NCBI GenBank assembly: GCA_023238725.1
Contig: CM041548.1
Span: 19,241,752-19,305,751, forward strand
Direction: 5' to 3'
Origin: Scortum barcoo
Lineage: Eukaryota > Chordata > Actinopteri > Centrarchiformes > Terapontidae
Length of the DNA stretch: 64,000 nucleotides
The notes beneath the pieces are model-generated. The model searched no databases. It was not told where the DNA came from and saw only the letters and a list, made by a program, of their open reading frames with translations. Shown in pieces: positions 1 to 11,700 of the stretch (position 1 is the stretch's first letter; each line of letters starts with the position of its first letter). The translations under genes were made by a program, and so were the position numbers.

Positions 1-923
1 GTTAAGTTTTCCTCTGTTTCCCAAAAAATTTAGCTTTGAGTTTGATGGTTCTTCAGGTCAAAAGACGTCGAGGTGTCTTGGTTAAAACTTCATTAAAAAG
101 TCAAAGCCTTTCAGATGTTATTAAGTCTAATCACTGTTTCGGCACCATGAAAATTTCTCTGCTCAAAAATGACGCAGGTCTTAAATAAATGTCAAAATAT
201 AATCATCAAAAGTGGTTGAAGCAACAGTTTTATCGTCAGAAACATGAAATTTAGCCACAAATCTCTAAATCAGTGCTGGTAGGATTATTTTACAGACTTT
301 GTAGGGATCTTTGTCATTTCTTTCAGAGTTGTTGAACTTTACTGCATTATATAGAGAGCTGTTTCTGTTATTTAATTTACCCTCAGTGATATAAGGGGGA
401 TGGACAGAAATCATACTTAATTTGGGTTAAAAGTTGGACAATTAGAATTAACAATGCATCAAACATAAAAACTATGCAGTTATATTCACAGACATGCCAG
501 ACTAAATATACTGTATACTGTAAATATACTTTCTAGTTTTATCTAGTCTATTTTTAATTTATGTATTTCTAATAATTTATTTTCTACTTCTCTCTATATT
601 TACTTTTTTCTGTCTTATCTGATGTGGACGATCCATAAAGGCCCATCTCATCTTAATCTATCTTTACCTTGAATCTTCACACAGGTGAAACGTCATCTGC
701 CAAACATTCAGTCTGACAGGTCGTCAGTGGTGAATATTTGACACAGTACAGATTATTTTATTGTTTTGTTTTTGATGCATGAATAGAGCTGTTGTTACTG
801 AGATACTCTTTACATAAGTACCTATTATTTTCTGAACATTTCACTCAGACGTGGTTGAAAGTTGAGAGAGGTTCGGTGGCCTGTTTGCAGAGGGATTACA
901 CAGCTGAGTGAGGAAGCAAAGTG
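1..923. other. Gene-free AT-rich stretch
   Basis: I see no open frame with splice sites, no RNA gene and no recognisable repeat here. The DNA is AT-rich with many short stop-filled frames. Confidence 0.5.
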
Positions 924-1538
924 ATGGAGGAGGAGGAGGAGGAGGAGGACAGGTATGTCGTCTGCGGGTCATCGCTGCTGACAAACTTCTTGAGTGTCAC
1001 TTCAAACACAGATTCCCTCTGAGGTTTTGTTGTGGTGATATTATTTAAGCACACATCGCAGGTAAGTTCTTTACATACAGGTCCTCTCTTCAGTAACCCG
1101 TCACTTAAATAATCTACCTACACTTTACATACTATATGCACAAATCCTCACAGTTCAAGAATTTCATGTTTTAGGGTTTTTTTGGTTAAACTGTGATGCT
1201 GGAAAGCCCCTGCTGTCTTCTGAATTTTAAGAAATAAAAAGTGTTTTCCAAGACGTCCATGCAGCTGGTTGTGCTGCTGCCCATAATGTCTTATAATGTG
1301 AGTCAGCTGTGAGGAGTTTCCAGCGTCTGTTTCTGCACTGCAGAGACAACGAGGCTCATCACCACCACAGTACAAACGCGATCAAGTCATCTTTTTATTT
1401 TATTTGTTTTTTACATTTTTCCACAGTGAACATGGTCAGTTTTTAATTTTTTACTTGAGTCGTGACATTTATCCACCTCCCCCTTCGTCAGCAGGGTGAC
1501 TGACACGTATACTGGCTGCTCCTCAGACATAAAACCAG
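924..1538 (+). other. Possible first two coding exons of an unknown gene
   Basis: An ATG at 924 opens nine codons (Met, seven Glu, Asp) and ends at 952 before a good donor (AG|GTATGT). A second candidate exon, 1495-1538, follows a strong pyrimidine tract ending in CAG, keeps the frame (phase 2 to phase 1) and ends at a GTGAAG donor. Joined, they read about 24 residues with an acidic N-terminus. Reading straight through the first donor gives an acidic start followed by Asp-Arg-Tyr-Val, which resembles the cytoplasmic start of fish type II lectin-like receptors. I could not find a convincing third exon, so this may be chance or the remnant of a gene. The GGA run may also be only a microsatellite. 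Confidence 0.15.
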
Positions 1539-2977
1539 GTGAAGTCAATCAGTCTCCTCCTTTGTGTTTTATTTTACACCTGTAGTTTATTTCTTTCGCA
1601 CACTACACATTTCTTTCCCATCGATGTGCTGCACAGCAATGATGTCATTGATTCATGTTTTGTAAATTTTCCATTTTGTTAAACGGTCAGTTAAAAGACG
1701 TGAAGATTTGACATTGGAGAGAGGAGCAGAGATCGAACTCTTATTTGAGATGTTCTGAAATAGTTTGAATCCTGCAGAGTGACCGATCTCTCTGTAAAGT
1801 CACATTTCCTACATGTTTGTCTTCAGCTGGTTTCAGAACTTCATTCTTCAGAACTGTCATGTTATGCTTCACTCTAAAACAAAATTGTGTGCGTTTGATT
1901 TATTTCTACAGCCCTTTTGCAAATCTCTCTCTCTCTATTGTCGATCTTGTTGAATGTTAGTTTGATCACTTGACTATGAGGCCAATACTGATGGATGTAA
2001 TCACAATTTACACTGATTAAAAATGAAAACTAAGACTAGAATTGGTAGAGCATTCACCCCCAAAAACAAACAAACAAACAAACAAATGGCACACAAAAAT
2101 AATAAGAGACAAACAAAGTAATCAAACAAAATTTGTTTAAAAAAAAAAGCACTTGCTTTGTCATGTTGATCATTTCCTTTAAGACCACGTAGGATCAAAA
2201 TGTTACTGTTTTTGAGTCCATTGAAGATTTGGAGACGTCAATCCAGTATACGAATAGATATGATAGATAATAAATAATAGAAGGTCAGAGATCCGACACA
2301 AACATCTGTTAAAAATGCTTCATAACAGCAGAAAGTGATTTCTTTTTGTTGCTGAAATGTATTTATGTTGGTTTCATGTTGACAGATGTCCCTCACATTT
2401 GCATGAAATAGAAACCCTTAAAGAGGAAATATAGCAAAGAAACTCTACTACGTTGTATTTTTATGACTATAAATTCAAATATACCACTGTGGTTTGGTAC
2501 CTTGTGTTATAGTGTTCATTAATTTTGTTTCACTAACAATTAATCAGCATATTGATCGGCGTCTGTGTTTATTTTGGCCAGTAGTACCTGAACTTTTCTC
2601 CCTTCAAGTTCAAAGGAAGGATTTAGATTTCACTTGTTTAAACAACATGGAGTCAGTAATTCCACTCCACCACGTCTGAAGCCTCATCTCCACCCGGACA
2701 CATGTACTTTGGATGCACATTTTGTGTTTCCGCACTTTGAACAGGAGCCGCCGGTTTCGCTCGCACACGTGATTCTCTCCGGTCTCTCGCAGACTGTGGC
2801 CTCGGGTGAAGGTTTCATGAGAGGGCAGCGGGGGCAGGCCCACATTTCTCTGACGTCTTAAAGACTCACATTATCCACAACACCTCATAAGGGTAAAGTT
2901 TTATAGAGATTGGAAAAGCCCCGATACCGCTCCACCTCCTCTGATGCACTTGAGGGGAAGAGGACAAGAGCCAGCAG

Positions 2978-2979
<2 letters not shown>
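1539..2979. other. Gene-free stretch
   Basis: No supported gene. It contains a short AAAC tandem near 2065-2085 and AT-rich unique-looking DNA. The open frames at 2494-2861 overlap on both strands and show no splice or domain support. Confidence 0.5.

Positions 2980-3017
<38 letters not shown>
2980..3017. repeat. (TG)n microsatellite
   Basis: An uninterrupted TG dinucleotide run of about 19 units, visible directly. Confidence 0.97.
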
Positions 3018-3018
<1 letters not shown>

Positions 3019-3305
3019 CACATAAGAGAGACAAACAGAAGAAGACAAAAGGCAGAAGGACAAGAGAGAGAGATAAAGATTGGGGAAAAAAGAGAGAAAA
3101 TGAGAAATAATAAAGGTCAAGAGGGTGTTTCGGAGAGCAAAAGTACGAAAGAGATAACAGGAGAAGAGAAGTGAAGTGAGATCATGTGAAGGATGCAGAG
3201 AGATGGGTAAGGCAGACAGAGAAAGGAAAAAGAAAGAAAAAGTGTGTTTTGGATGGGACAGAGAGAGAAGAGCATCATAATTTGGAAGAGAAAGAGAAAA
3301 GACAC
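3018..3305. repeat. Purine-rich (GA/AAG) low-complexity tract
   Basis: Nearly 290 bases of strongly purine-biased plus strand (AGA, GAGA, AAAG words) directly after the TG run. It is low-complexity DNA; open frames in it (Arg/Lys/Glu-rich) are composition artefacts. Confidence 0.8.
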
Positions 3306-4694
3306 AACCAGAGTGAATGAGTGTGCGAAGAACAGATTATTGTTCGAATATAAAGTTCATGATGATCCATCAAATATGAGATGACTTTACTGCAGCTCTA
3401 AAGAAAAAGTCAGCGATCGCCAGAGTCTGAAGGGGTTCATCCTCTGGGAGCCGTGAATGTCTGACACGATGAGACATCCCATATTTACTGAGATATTCGG
3501 ACTGACAGACAGACCAGATCAATCAGTTAACTATTAGTCTCCAGTGTAGGTGAAACTCTAACGCTGGATCCTTCATATCTCCCATAATGCAACCAATAGC
3601 AATGCACCCGGGAAACACTCAAAACTAATTTTATATGCAAAAATCAGCAAATAACCTCTTTATAATGAGTGTGATGGTGAAAATTTGAAAATGGGCAGGA
3701 AGAAAGTGAGAGGAAGGCCGTCAGATGGGGAGAAAAACATACTGTAGGAGCAGGGAAATAAGTGTGTGTGTGCGTGTGTGTGTGCGAGCTCCCCGTTCCC
3801 GCAGCCGAGCCCCATCAGTCAGGCCTTTTGGCAGCAGAACAAACCGGGCAGAGTTACTTTTTTAGCGGGTGTTCCCCTCCTCTCCTCTCCGCGGCCTTTT
3901 ACTGTCACACAGGGATCTAAATGATGAGGACACGCAGAACATGCAGATGTTTGCAATATCTCCCTAATATGAACTCTCTCATGCGGACGCACCTGGCTCT
4001 GATTTGCCTGAGATAGAGCATGTAGCGTGTGCACTTGACATCAGTTTTTATGTGTGCAGAAAGATACTTAAAGGAAAGAGAGGAGGAGGAGGAGGAGGAA
4101 GGAGGGGGTTGTAAGTAAAAACAGAGCAACTGTCGCTCACATGCCCGACGCAGAATGATAATCAGGGCCCCGGCTGCTTTTGTACATGAGCAGCTTTGGT
4201 TTTGGGTGACAGCGCTGGTAGTGTTGTTTTACAGTCAGTCTGCAGTTGGAAATAAAAACCAGACGAGGTGGGCTCCGCCGCCAAAATCAGTCCCCCCCGG
4301 TAATTAAAAGTGCCTGCTGAGAGCTCTTTACTACACGCAGCCAGATCACTGATCATCACCGGCCGATCACATCAAAAGGAAATGACACAGGACACAAGGC
4401 GAGCCATTAGTGAGTCGATTTCCCCAAAAAGATCACAGGCGGTCATTGGGCGGTTGATTACCTACAGATTGTCTGTTCTTTCTCCACCTTTTCCACCCGC
4501 GGGGACCCTGAAACACGCTCTTGTTTTTAAAATCCTGATCTGTGGTAAAACTCCAACCGTTTAATGCCACAATTATTTGATTTAAAACGTCACCACATTT
4601 TTTTAGTTAATCAAAACTAGACTTCATAACTTTTGGCAAACAGCGGCCACTGTGACCACAAGAAGTAATTACAGGATTCAGGCATGAAAGTAAA
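3306..4694. other. Gene-free stretch with moderately GC-rich islands
   Basis: No gene supported. Around 3780-4560 the composition is more balanced than the surroundings and contains a short GGA run (4080-4100). It could include regulatory DNA but no specific site stands out. Confidence 0.4.
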
Positions 4695-4748
4695 AGTTTG
4701 ATATTCTGGGAAATACGCTCGTTCGCTTTCAGGTGTAAGTTAGATTTT
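4695..4748. mobile_element. Terminal fragment of a teleost foldback/MITE family
   Basis: The words 'attctgggaaatacgct' and 'cgttcgctttc' match the outer end of a non-autonomous element that also occurs at 53425-53700 ('acattttgggaaat') and whose inner part makes the hairpin at 49340-49665. Only the first ~50 bases of the element are present. Confidence 0.6.
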
Positions 4749-5519
4749 TCTTCTTACACTTTTTGTTGCAATAAAAAAAGTAGTTGTTCAGTATATGCAT
4801 GTTTACAATTGAAATATAGAGTACATCTCACACAGTGGTATAAAACAGTCACTTTTTCCACAGGCCACTAAAGACAGAGGTAGTTAAGAGGACAAGCAAA
4901 AAAAGAAACAGGAAAAAAAACAAAAACAAAACTGCTGTACAAATCTTGGCCTGCAAAACCAAATAAGAGCTTTTTATCTGAAATAGTATTCATTCATAAA
5001 TAAGGTTATTATTATAGAGCGTCCTTGAAGGAAAAGTAGAATCAAACAAACTCGTGGTTAAACTCAATAATTATGATTAAACTGCCAAACTGTCTCAAAC
5101 AATAATTAAAAGTTCAAAGAGCTTTCAAAAACTTCCCATTTAGGTGATTTCTTTTCACATCAGCTGAAGAAAAAAGAAAGGAGAGATGTGAGGGAAGAAC
5201 GAAAGAAAGAAGGACAGACACAGACAGGCAAAGTTTTGTACAGATTGACTTGATTTTCACTTCTGATAAAGTCTGAAAGTCGATGTGTCATCAAACTATA
5301 ACAAGACTGTTTTACAGAGTTCCTGAAAAGTTGACCTTTTTGAGTTGAACAATTTTTTTACAAGACAGACGATTTTTTATGAGCCCATCTTTCGGCGAAT
5401 GTAAAACTTAATCTGCAAAGTAAGTGCAGCCTTCAGATGATAAGATATCAAAGTAAAAACTACAGTAATATTTCATAAACGTCCAAATCTAAGTCGTGTG
5501 GTATCAACTAAACCAGCTC

Positions 5520-5878
5520 CACGACTACTGAGCAGAAGTGGAAGAAACACTGAGATGATTTCAAGTAAAAGTACTAAAACCACAACAGAGGACAACTTCA
5601 GGACAAGTAAAATTCCTGCATTCAAAACCTTCCTGAAGGTAAAAATAGAGTAATATGTGGTATCAAAAGTAAAAGTGCTCCTTATGGTGTTACATATTTT
5701 ATTAATATATTATTGGAATATTATTATTTATGCATCTGGAACTGCAAAGTAATCAACTAATGAAGTGAAGTAAACATATATGATAATATTTCTCTCTGAG
5801 ATGTAGTGGAGTACCTCAAAATTGTACTTAAGTGCAGGAACTGAGTAAAGTACTTAGTTACATTCCACCAAAATAGAT
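5520..5878. mobile_element. Degenerate 'AAGTA' MITE copy
   Basis: Phrases such as 'gtactaaaaccacaac', 'aattcctgcattcaaaacc', 'gatgtagtggagtacctc' and 'gtacttagttacattccacca' are those of a very common fish short inverted-terminal-repeat element, full of AAGTAAAAGTACT words. Related copies lie at 46595-46995, 55860-56360 and 60475-60895. Boundaries are approximate; the family assignment is from recognition, not a search. Confidence 0.7.
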
Positions 5879-8209
5879 ATGTGGATCTTGTGAATTTGTT
5901 TTTTCTTTTGTTGTTGTTGTTGTTTTTTTGTCAAACTGATCTTTTTAAGATCAAGAATGAACCTTTAATTTACAATATTTCCATCCAAGTGTCACAGAAG
6001 GAAAAACTAAATGACTTCTGTTATTTCCTGCTCTGTCAGTAGGTGTATTAATGAACAGAAATATCTTAAATATGTGTTTTAATTCATTTTTACTTCTCAG
6101 TAAACATACAAACGTTGAGATCTGGAGTGTTTTTTCTGTGGAGTAATTCGCCCTCGTGGTCTCGCTCTTCTTCGATCTTCAGTCAGACGTTCAGGGATCC
6201 TCTGAGGTGCTGAAGGCCCGACATTTTTCGAACACCTTGTTAAATGAGTTGCAGGTGCAATCAGCGAGACGACACCGCTCTCAAAACCTCGGCACAATCG
6301 CCCTCCTTACTGTAATTTATTCCCCTTAAAGAAAGCGAAGCGCGGGGCGAGCGGCGTTAGGGGCAGACGTGGGGGCGGGGGAGGCCGAGTCCTTGGGTCA
6401 ATAAAAATCAAAAAAGCAGTTATTGACTTTGAAGCCCTTTGCCGTTTAAGGGAAACCCAAAACCGGGCCGATTGTGGCGAGTCGCTCTGGTTGAGGCCGG
6501 AGAGGAAATGCAGTGTGACACTAACAGGCTGAAGGAGGAAGTGTTGATGGACTGAATTAAACAAGGGGGCTGAGGAGTGGGGTGGGGGTCGGCGGGTGGG
6601 TTTGTGGGGCTGACGACGACACTAATGTTTTCCATTGACAAGACGGAAAAGCCCCGCTGCTATGCCACACACACACACACGGAGTCATAAATTCATGCAT
6701 TTATTCACAGGGCGGCAGCGGGGCCACTTTCCCATGCATGCTTTAAGGAAAACACACACAAACATTTGGTCTCAGCTCGAGCTCAAAAGCCTGACTGAAG
6801 GCTGAAAGATCGCTCCGGTCAACATTCACCAAACCGCTCCGATGAAAAGTTTCCCAGAGAAGTTTGATTAAAGACCAAAAACGAGCATCACTCGTCCGGA
6901 ATGAAAGAAAATAATAAAGATTTAAACATATTTCAGGCTACTGTGGCTCAGAGGTACACAAGCTGTCTGTTTCCAATTACGGCTTTTAAGCAGTTTGAGG
7001 AAATGTGTGGTAACTTCAAGAGGAAATATTTTACATGTCATGGATGTAATAGAGGAGCATTGTACTTTATGTAAACTGCAGGATCTGGGTTTTATCTGCT
7101 CGTGGAAAAATGCAGCGGTGAAAACAAAGACGGAGTAAACGCGGTGCAAGTGTTGATGGGAAAAATAAGCAGATGCTGAACAGGACAGAAGCCCCAACGC
7201 GTCGAAATGAGGATTTTCACTTTAAAAGTTCTTGTTTTTTGTTTTTTTTGGTGCATTTTTACTGATTGTTCGTTGTTAAATAAGAGCAACAAGTTAAGAG
7301 TTTCAAGTTAAGAGCGCACAGGTCAAAGGTCAAAAACTTAGATAAGAGTGAAAGTGCATTATTACTGTATGAGAAGAAATTACATTTATTTATTGAATGT
7401 ATTTGATTATTAATAGTACACAATATCTGTATTATAATATCTATATCTGTATAACGTATTAAGGTACAGACGCTGATAGTGAGAAAATGCTATCACTACC
7501 ACTTTTGTGTTTTAAAATGCCATCAGAGAAACTAAGTGCTGTTAGCATTTGTCCATTTTTGCACATTATCTATATTTTTACGTTAAACACTGGGCAGCCG
7601 ATTAACAAAATATTAACTGACAGAAAATGTTTAATTGATTGACTGATTGAAGACATTTATCAAGCAAAACACCAAGTATTCTCCACTTCTAGCTTCTCAA
7701 ATGTGACGATTAAATCTTTCACATGCTCTTGTAAATTAAATATCTTTAAGTTTTGGACTGTTGGAAAGACAAACCCAAGAATCTGAAGATGACACATTGA
7801 TGTCACTAATACATCAACAACAGTAATCTCCAGATAAATAATTGTTTACTACTATTGAATATACTCTTCTTTTAAACTCGATCAAACCAAAAGTTGCTGT
7901 AAATTCACATCTCTTCATCTCTCTGTAGTCTCAGTGTCTTATCACACATTACATTTGTGTGTGGAGAAAGTAACATTAATCCTACTGCTTATTGACTTAT
8001 TTCTCTCATATGTACAGACTTTTTATCTTTCAGTCTATCTTTTCTTTGACATTTTGGACATTAATTTCCTCTGTGCACAACAATCTGCATTGTGAAAAAA
8101 AAGACTAAATTAAATAGAGTTTATTGTCCAGCTGCTTTACGAGAGTTACTGAAACCGACACGTTTCTCATTGTGATTTTACCGACCGCATGGTAGTTAAA
8201 TGATTTTCT
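5879..8209. other. Gene-free stretch
   Basis: No gene supported. 6100-6800 is GC-richer than its flanks with G-rich words near 6345-6400 and 6565-6610, and could be old regulatory DNA. A nuclear-receptor-like repeat at 7320-7332 is listed separately. Confidence 0.4.
7320..7332 (+). promoter_or_regulatory. Perfect DR1 nuclear-receptor half-site repeat
   Basis: AGGTCA-A-AGGTCA, two identical consensus half sites in direct orientation with a one-base spacer. DR1 is the binding arrangement for HNF4, COUP-TF, RXR homodimers and PPAR-RXR. No gene is close, so an enhancer role is only an inference. Confidence 0.45.
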
Positions 8210-8480
8210 CTCTCTCTCAGCCTTTATCTGTGCCAGCACGGTGATGAAAGCATGTTATGATCCGTAAGCCACTTTTCATATCTGGATTTGGGAGGCACAT
8301 GGCATGGGAGAGGTCAGCGTTTATGGGCATAAACAACAAGTCAGACAGACCTCCCACCATGCGCACATTCATCTAATAAAGCAGGTTTCTACTCGAGGTC
8401 CTTCACTCTTCAGGCCTTGATAAAGGTTGTCAATCAGCAGCAACGTTTCCGGAGGTCTGTCTGGACACTGCTGCAGAGGC
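8210..8480. promoter_or_regulatory. Candidate conserved noncoding element
   Basis: Balanced base composition and a dense set of transcription-factor-like words (TTTATCTG, TTGATAAAGG, CTAATAAAG) inside AT-rich DNA. It contains a 16-base inverted repeat GTTTATGGGCATAAAC at 8319-8334, whose TTTATG arms resemble posterior HOX/CDX sites. No coding frame persists. Conservation cannot be seen from one sequence. Confidence 0.3.
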
Positions 8481-9889
8481 CAAACCAGGTAATCACAAAC
8501 TAAAGAGGGAGAATTACAAGATTACGAAATCTTTTATGAAATGTTTTATCCGGCCTCTCTTTAAAGTCGTGGATTTGTTCAGTGTTATTCTTTGATTTAA
8601 TTAACAGGATTAAAGTGAACTTTGATCAGTATCATTGGACACAGTGTCTTGTTGTCAAACCTCCGTTAATCCTTCCAAACTGTCAGATTGGATCACATCC
8701 AAAAACTTGACCACAGTGGATTTTAGAAAGTGGCCCGGAGTCACACGCTGAGGCTCTGCAGCCAAAAACGCAACGTGTCGAGGTGATTTGAAATATTCTT
8801 GTGCCTGTGCCACCGCGAACAATGAAACTTCATCCTCGACTGGTTCAGCTCACAGATTTTACTTGTTGTGATGCGTCTGATCAGGAATTAAAGCTGCTCA
8901 CTTTCTCTTTACCAGAATTTACTCATATTTGGTGACGTTGTTTTGTAAGAGTCACTTTTTCAAACAATCTGTGTCTTATTTTGGTGAAATAAAATTGATT
9001 ATCACACCACAGAAAAATGTTATAAAAGTCCTTCTTTTATTCCCAAATTCTTTTAAAGGAATTTTAATATGCAGACTAACATTACACACAGATTAAATCT
9101 AGGTTATTCATACTTTCTAATCCTGTTTGGGTGCAAACTGACCTCAGTTTGTGCCTCTCATGTATCTCCACTGATTTTCCAAAAGAGAAACACTCAGGGA
9201 TCTTTAAAATATATTTTGTTGTTTAACTTAGAGGATTGACTGAGATTGTTTTCATCCAAAAGGAAATCTGAAAATATCTTTGTAACTGCGATAAATTTGT
9301 TAAACAGCTTTCAGTTTTTGTTCATTTAATTTATTAATCTTCAGATGATTAGCTCTGTGACTCAAAAGATCAATAGATAAGACGTCCATATTGGGGGTTA
9401 AACTCTGTAATTCAAACCTTTATGAGAAAATGTGAGACTTAGCTTTAGTAATCGTATAGTTTTAGTCCGTATTAAAATACATCTTAATGAGGTTTCTATT
9501 CAAATTTTTTCTCCTTTTATTGTAAATCTGACAAGTTCATCTCACTCTAAAAGATCTTGGCAACTGATTGTCTTTAAAAAGGTGAGTAAGGGTACCTGTT
9601 AGTTTCAAATTATACTCCATATCTGAGAAAACTGAGTTGTATGTATGTAAGTTGTTACAACTTATAAATGTCAAATAAACTTATGTTGATATTTCTACAA
9701 AATAAGACACCAAATAAAGTACAAAATGTGAGTAAATGATGGTACTTTTAATCAGATGTGTGCAGCTTTAATCCCTGATCACACTTTTACACCATGGATT
9801 GTTTAGTGACAACAACAACAGATAATAACTACAACGTTTTAATCAACAAAATAAAGGAGCTGTGAGTTGTTTTAATGACAAAGTGTGTT
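8481..9889. other. Gene-free stretch
   Basis: AT-rich unique-looking DNA with no supported gene, repeat or RNA. Confidence 0.5.
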
Positions 9890-10140
9890 TGTGCGGCTCG
9901 CTGAGTCCGAACAAAATGATCATCATCGCCCCCCGACTGGATCAGAGCGATCTGGTGGCAGTGACCCCGGCTCCCCTCTTTCACCTTTAGGTGTTGATTG
10001 CTTTTAGAGCCCTAAGTCTAGATTGAGGGCTTTTCCCATGGAGATTAGACGATCTGGTTTAAAGCTGTTTCAACAGGTCGCTTGTGAGGGGTCAAAGGTC
10101 AATTACAGAGTAGTGCCTAATGGTAGCAAATAACGTCAAT
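9890..10140. promoter_or_regulatory. Candidate enhancer with DR1 site
   Basis: Compositionally distinct block containing GGGTCA-A-AGGTCA (10089-10101), a second DR1-type nuclear-receptor repeat, together with homeobox-like CAATTA (10099-10104). No open frame. A regulatory role is inferred from motif content only. Confidence 0.3.
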
Positions 10141-10237
10141 CACCTTAAATAGACCAGCGGCGACACTTGTGCCTGACTTTGGGCTGGAATGTGGAGAATC
10201 CAGAGGGTTAAGCTGGTGGCATTGAGCGGCTGACCGG

Positions 10238-10260
10238 ACACACACACACACACACGCACG

Positions 10261-10292
<32 letters not shown>

Positions 10293-10306
10293 CACGCACC
10301 GCACGC

Positions 10307-10343
<37 letters not shown>
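10238..10343. repeat. Compound (CA)n/(GCAC)n microsatellite
   Basis: About 105 bases of CA repeats interrupted by CGCA words. The Cys-Val-rich open frames over it on the minus strand are repeat artefacts. Confidence 0.97.
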
Positions 10344-10344
<1 letters not shown>

Positions 10345-10974
10345 TCTTGCTTCGACTCTAAGCTGGCCGAGCTCACTCACCATCACCGACCATGCCAGGC
10401 TATCAATCTTGCGGTGACCTCATTCTATCTGAAAAACAACAATCATCTCACAACTGTGGCGATCAGGTGATCAATAACAAACTGATCACCTCTACCGAAG
10501 CAAAGGCGTTAATTTATTCAGTTTTATAAGTAACTGAACACTAGAAATTAAACAATTAGTGTTCAAAAGAAATTTAATCCACAACTATTTTAATGATTGA
10601 TTAAAGGAAAAAAGCCAAATATTTGCTTCTTGTTTTTATCAGAAATAATAGTTATATAGTATCAGAATTAAAAAAAAAGTTTTTTTTTTTAGAAATTAAT
10701 CAGTCAATTAAGATATTTATTAGATGTAGTCCTTCTGAATACTTCTAGATATTTTTAGATTATCTTGTTAAAACAGAGTTGTGACACTGTCAGAAAGTCT
10801 AAAAAATTATACATAGTGTCTCCCACCCATCAAAAACCCTCCAATGTTCACCTCTTATCCCACCTCTACCAAAAATAATAATAATAAATCAGAGTTCACT
10901 GAGTTGATAAATAATAATATTAGAAAAAGCAGAAATGAAATATTGTGCATTTATATATAAAGTATATATTTCTG

Positions 10975-11290
10975 TAACGTCCCCTCTTCAGACCAATCAG
11001 GAGTTTAATCACTGTCACCTGCGTCAGGTGTGCTTCATGTGGTTCAGAGGGCAGATCGACTCTTCTGCTTTGTTGTTTTTGTCTCCTCTTTTGTCTCCGG
11101 TTTTAACAGCGTATCATTCATGCAGCACATTTCTGCTCACCTACACCCTGTACTACTGACTACAGTCGTCCTTTCTTTCATTTTGGACTAGTTTTTTGTA
11201 GTATTTTTATTGTCAATAGATCCCTTTATTGTTTAGTTTACCTGTGTGTCTTCCATTTTGTCGTAATCTAAGAGCCGGGCTGTGACACAA
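10975..11290. mobile_element. Possible degenerate retroelement-derived repeat
   Basis: The stretch from 'cagaccaatcaggag' to 'gggctgtgacac' resembles terminal regions of teleost retroelements in word order (cis CCAATCAG, Tyr-Tyr stop-rich middle, terminal TGTGACA). Recognition is weak and boundaries uncertain; 12400-12560 may hold a related fragment. Confidence 0.25.
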
Positions 11291-11469
11291 CAAATTCAAA
11301 GTTATATCTGGTGTCTCCCTCCCATCTTATATCTGCAGCTAAAAGTCTCCTCCTCCTCTTTGCTGCTCCTCTTCCTCTGAGCTGAGGTTAAATATTCGTC
11401 CTCTGCACGCCGAGCCTGTAAATGAGAACTCTGCTGGCACAAACGTCTGCGTTCACATTTACGTTCATG

Positions 11470-11700
11470 GTTTGTTAAGGCTGTCCCAGATTCACTCTGT
11501 AATTAATGACCTCGCCTGGGGCGCACAAACAAATGACGATGCTGCGTAACCATGACAACAGAGGTGACTCATACCCACAGCGAGCCCTCACCTGGCCTGA
11601 TGTGCTGCCTGTGCCAGGGGTACTTTTTCCTGTGAAAATGTGAACGTTACAGTGCCAGTAACTCACACTCACACACGGTGACGTGTTCAGTGTGAGCAAA
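11470..11700. promoter_or_regulatory. Candidate conserved noncoding element
   Basis: Balanced composition with homeobox-like TAATTAATGA, TGACTCA (AP-1-like) and an imperfect RFX-like GTAACCATGACAAC. No sustained coding frame with splice sites. Flanks are AT-rich. Inference only. Confidence 0.25.

Noticed and set aside
10117..10386. Cys-Val-Arg-rich open frames on the minus strand
   Set aside because: They are translations of the CA microsatellite with no splice, domain or start support.
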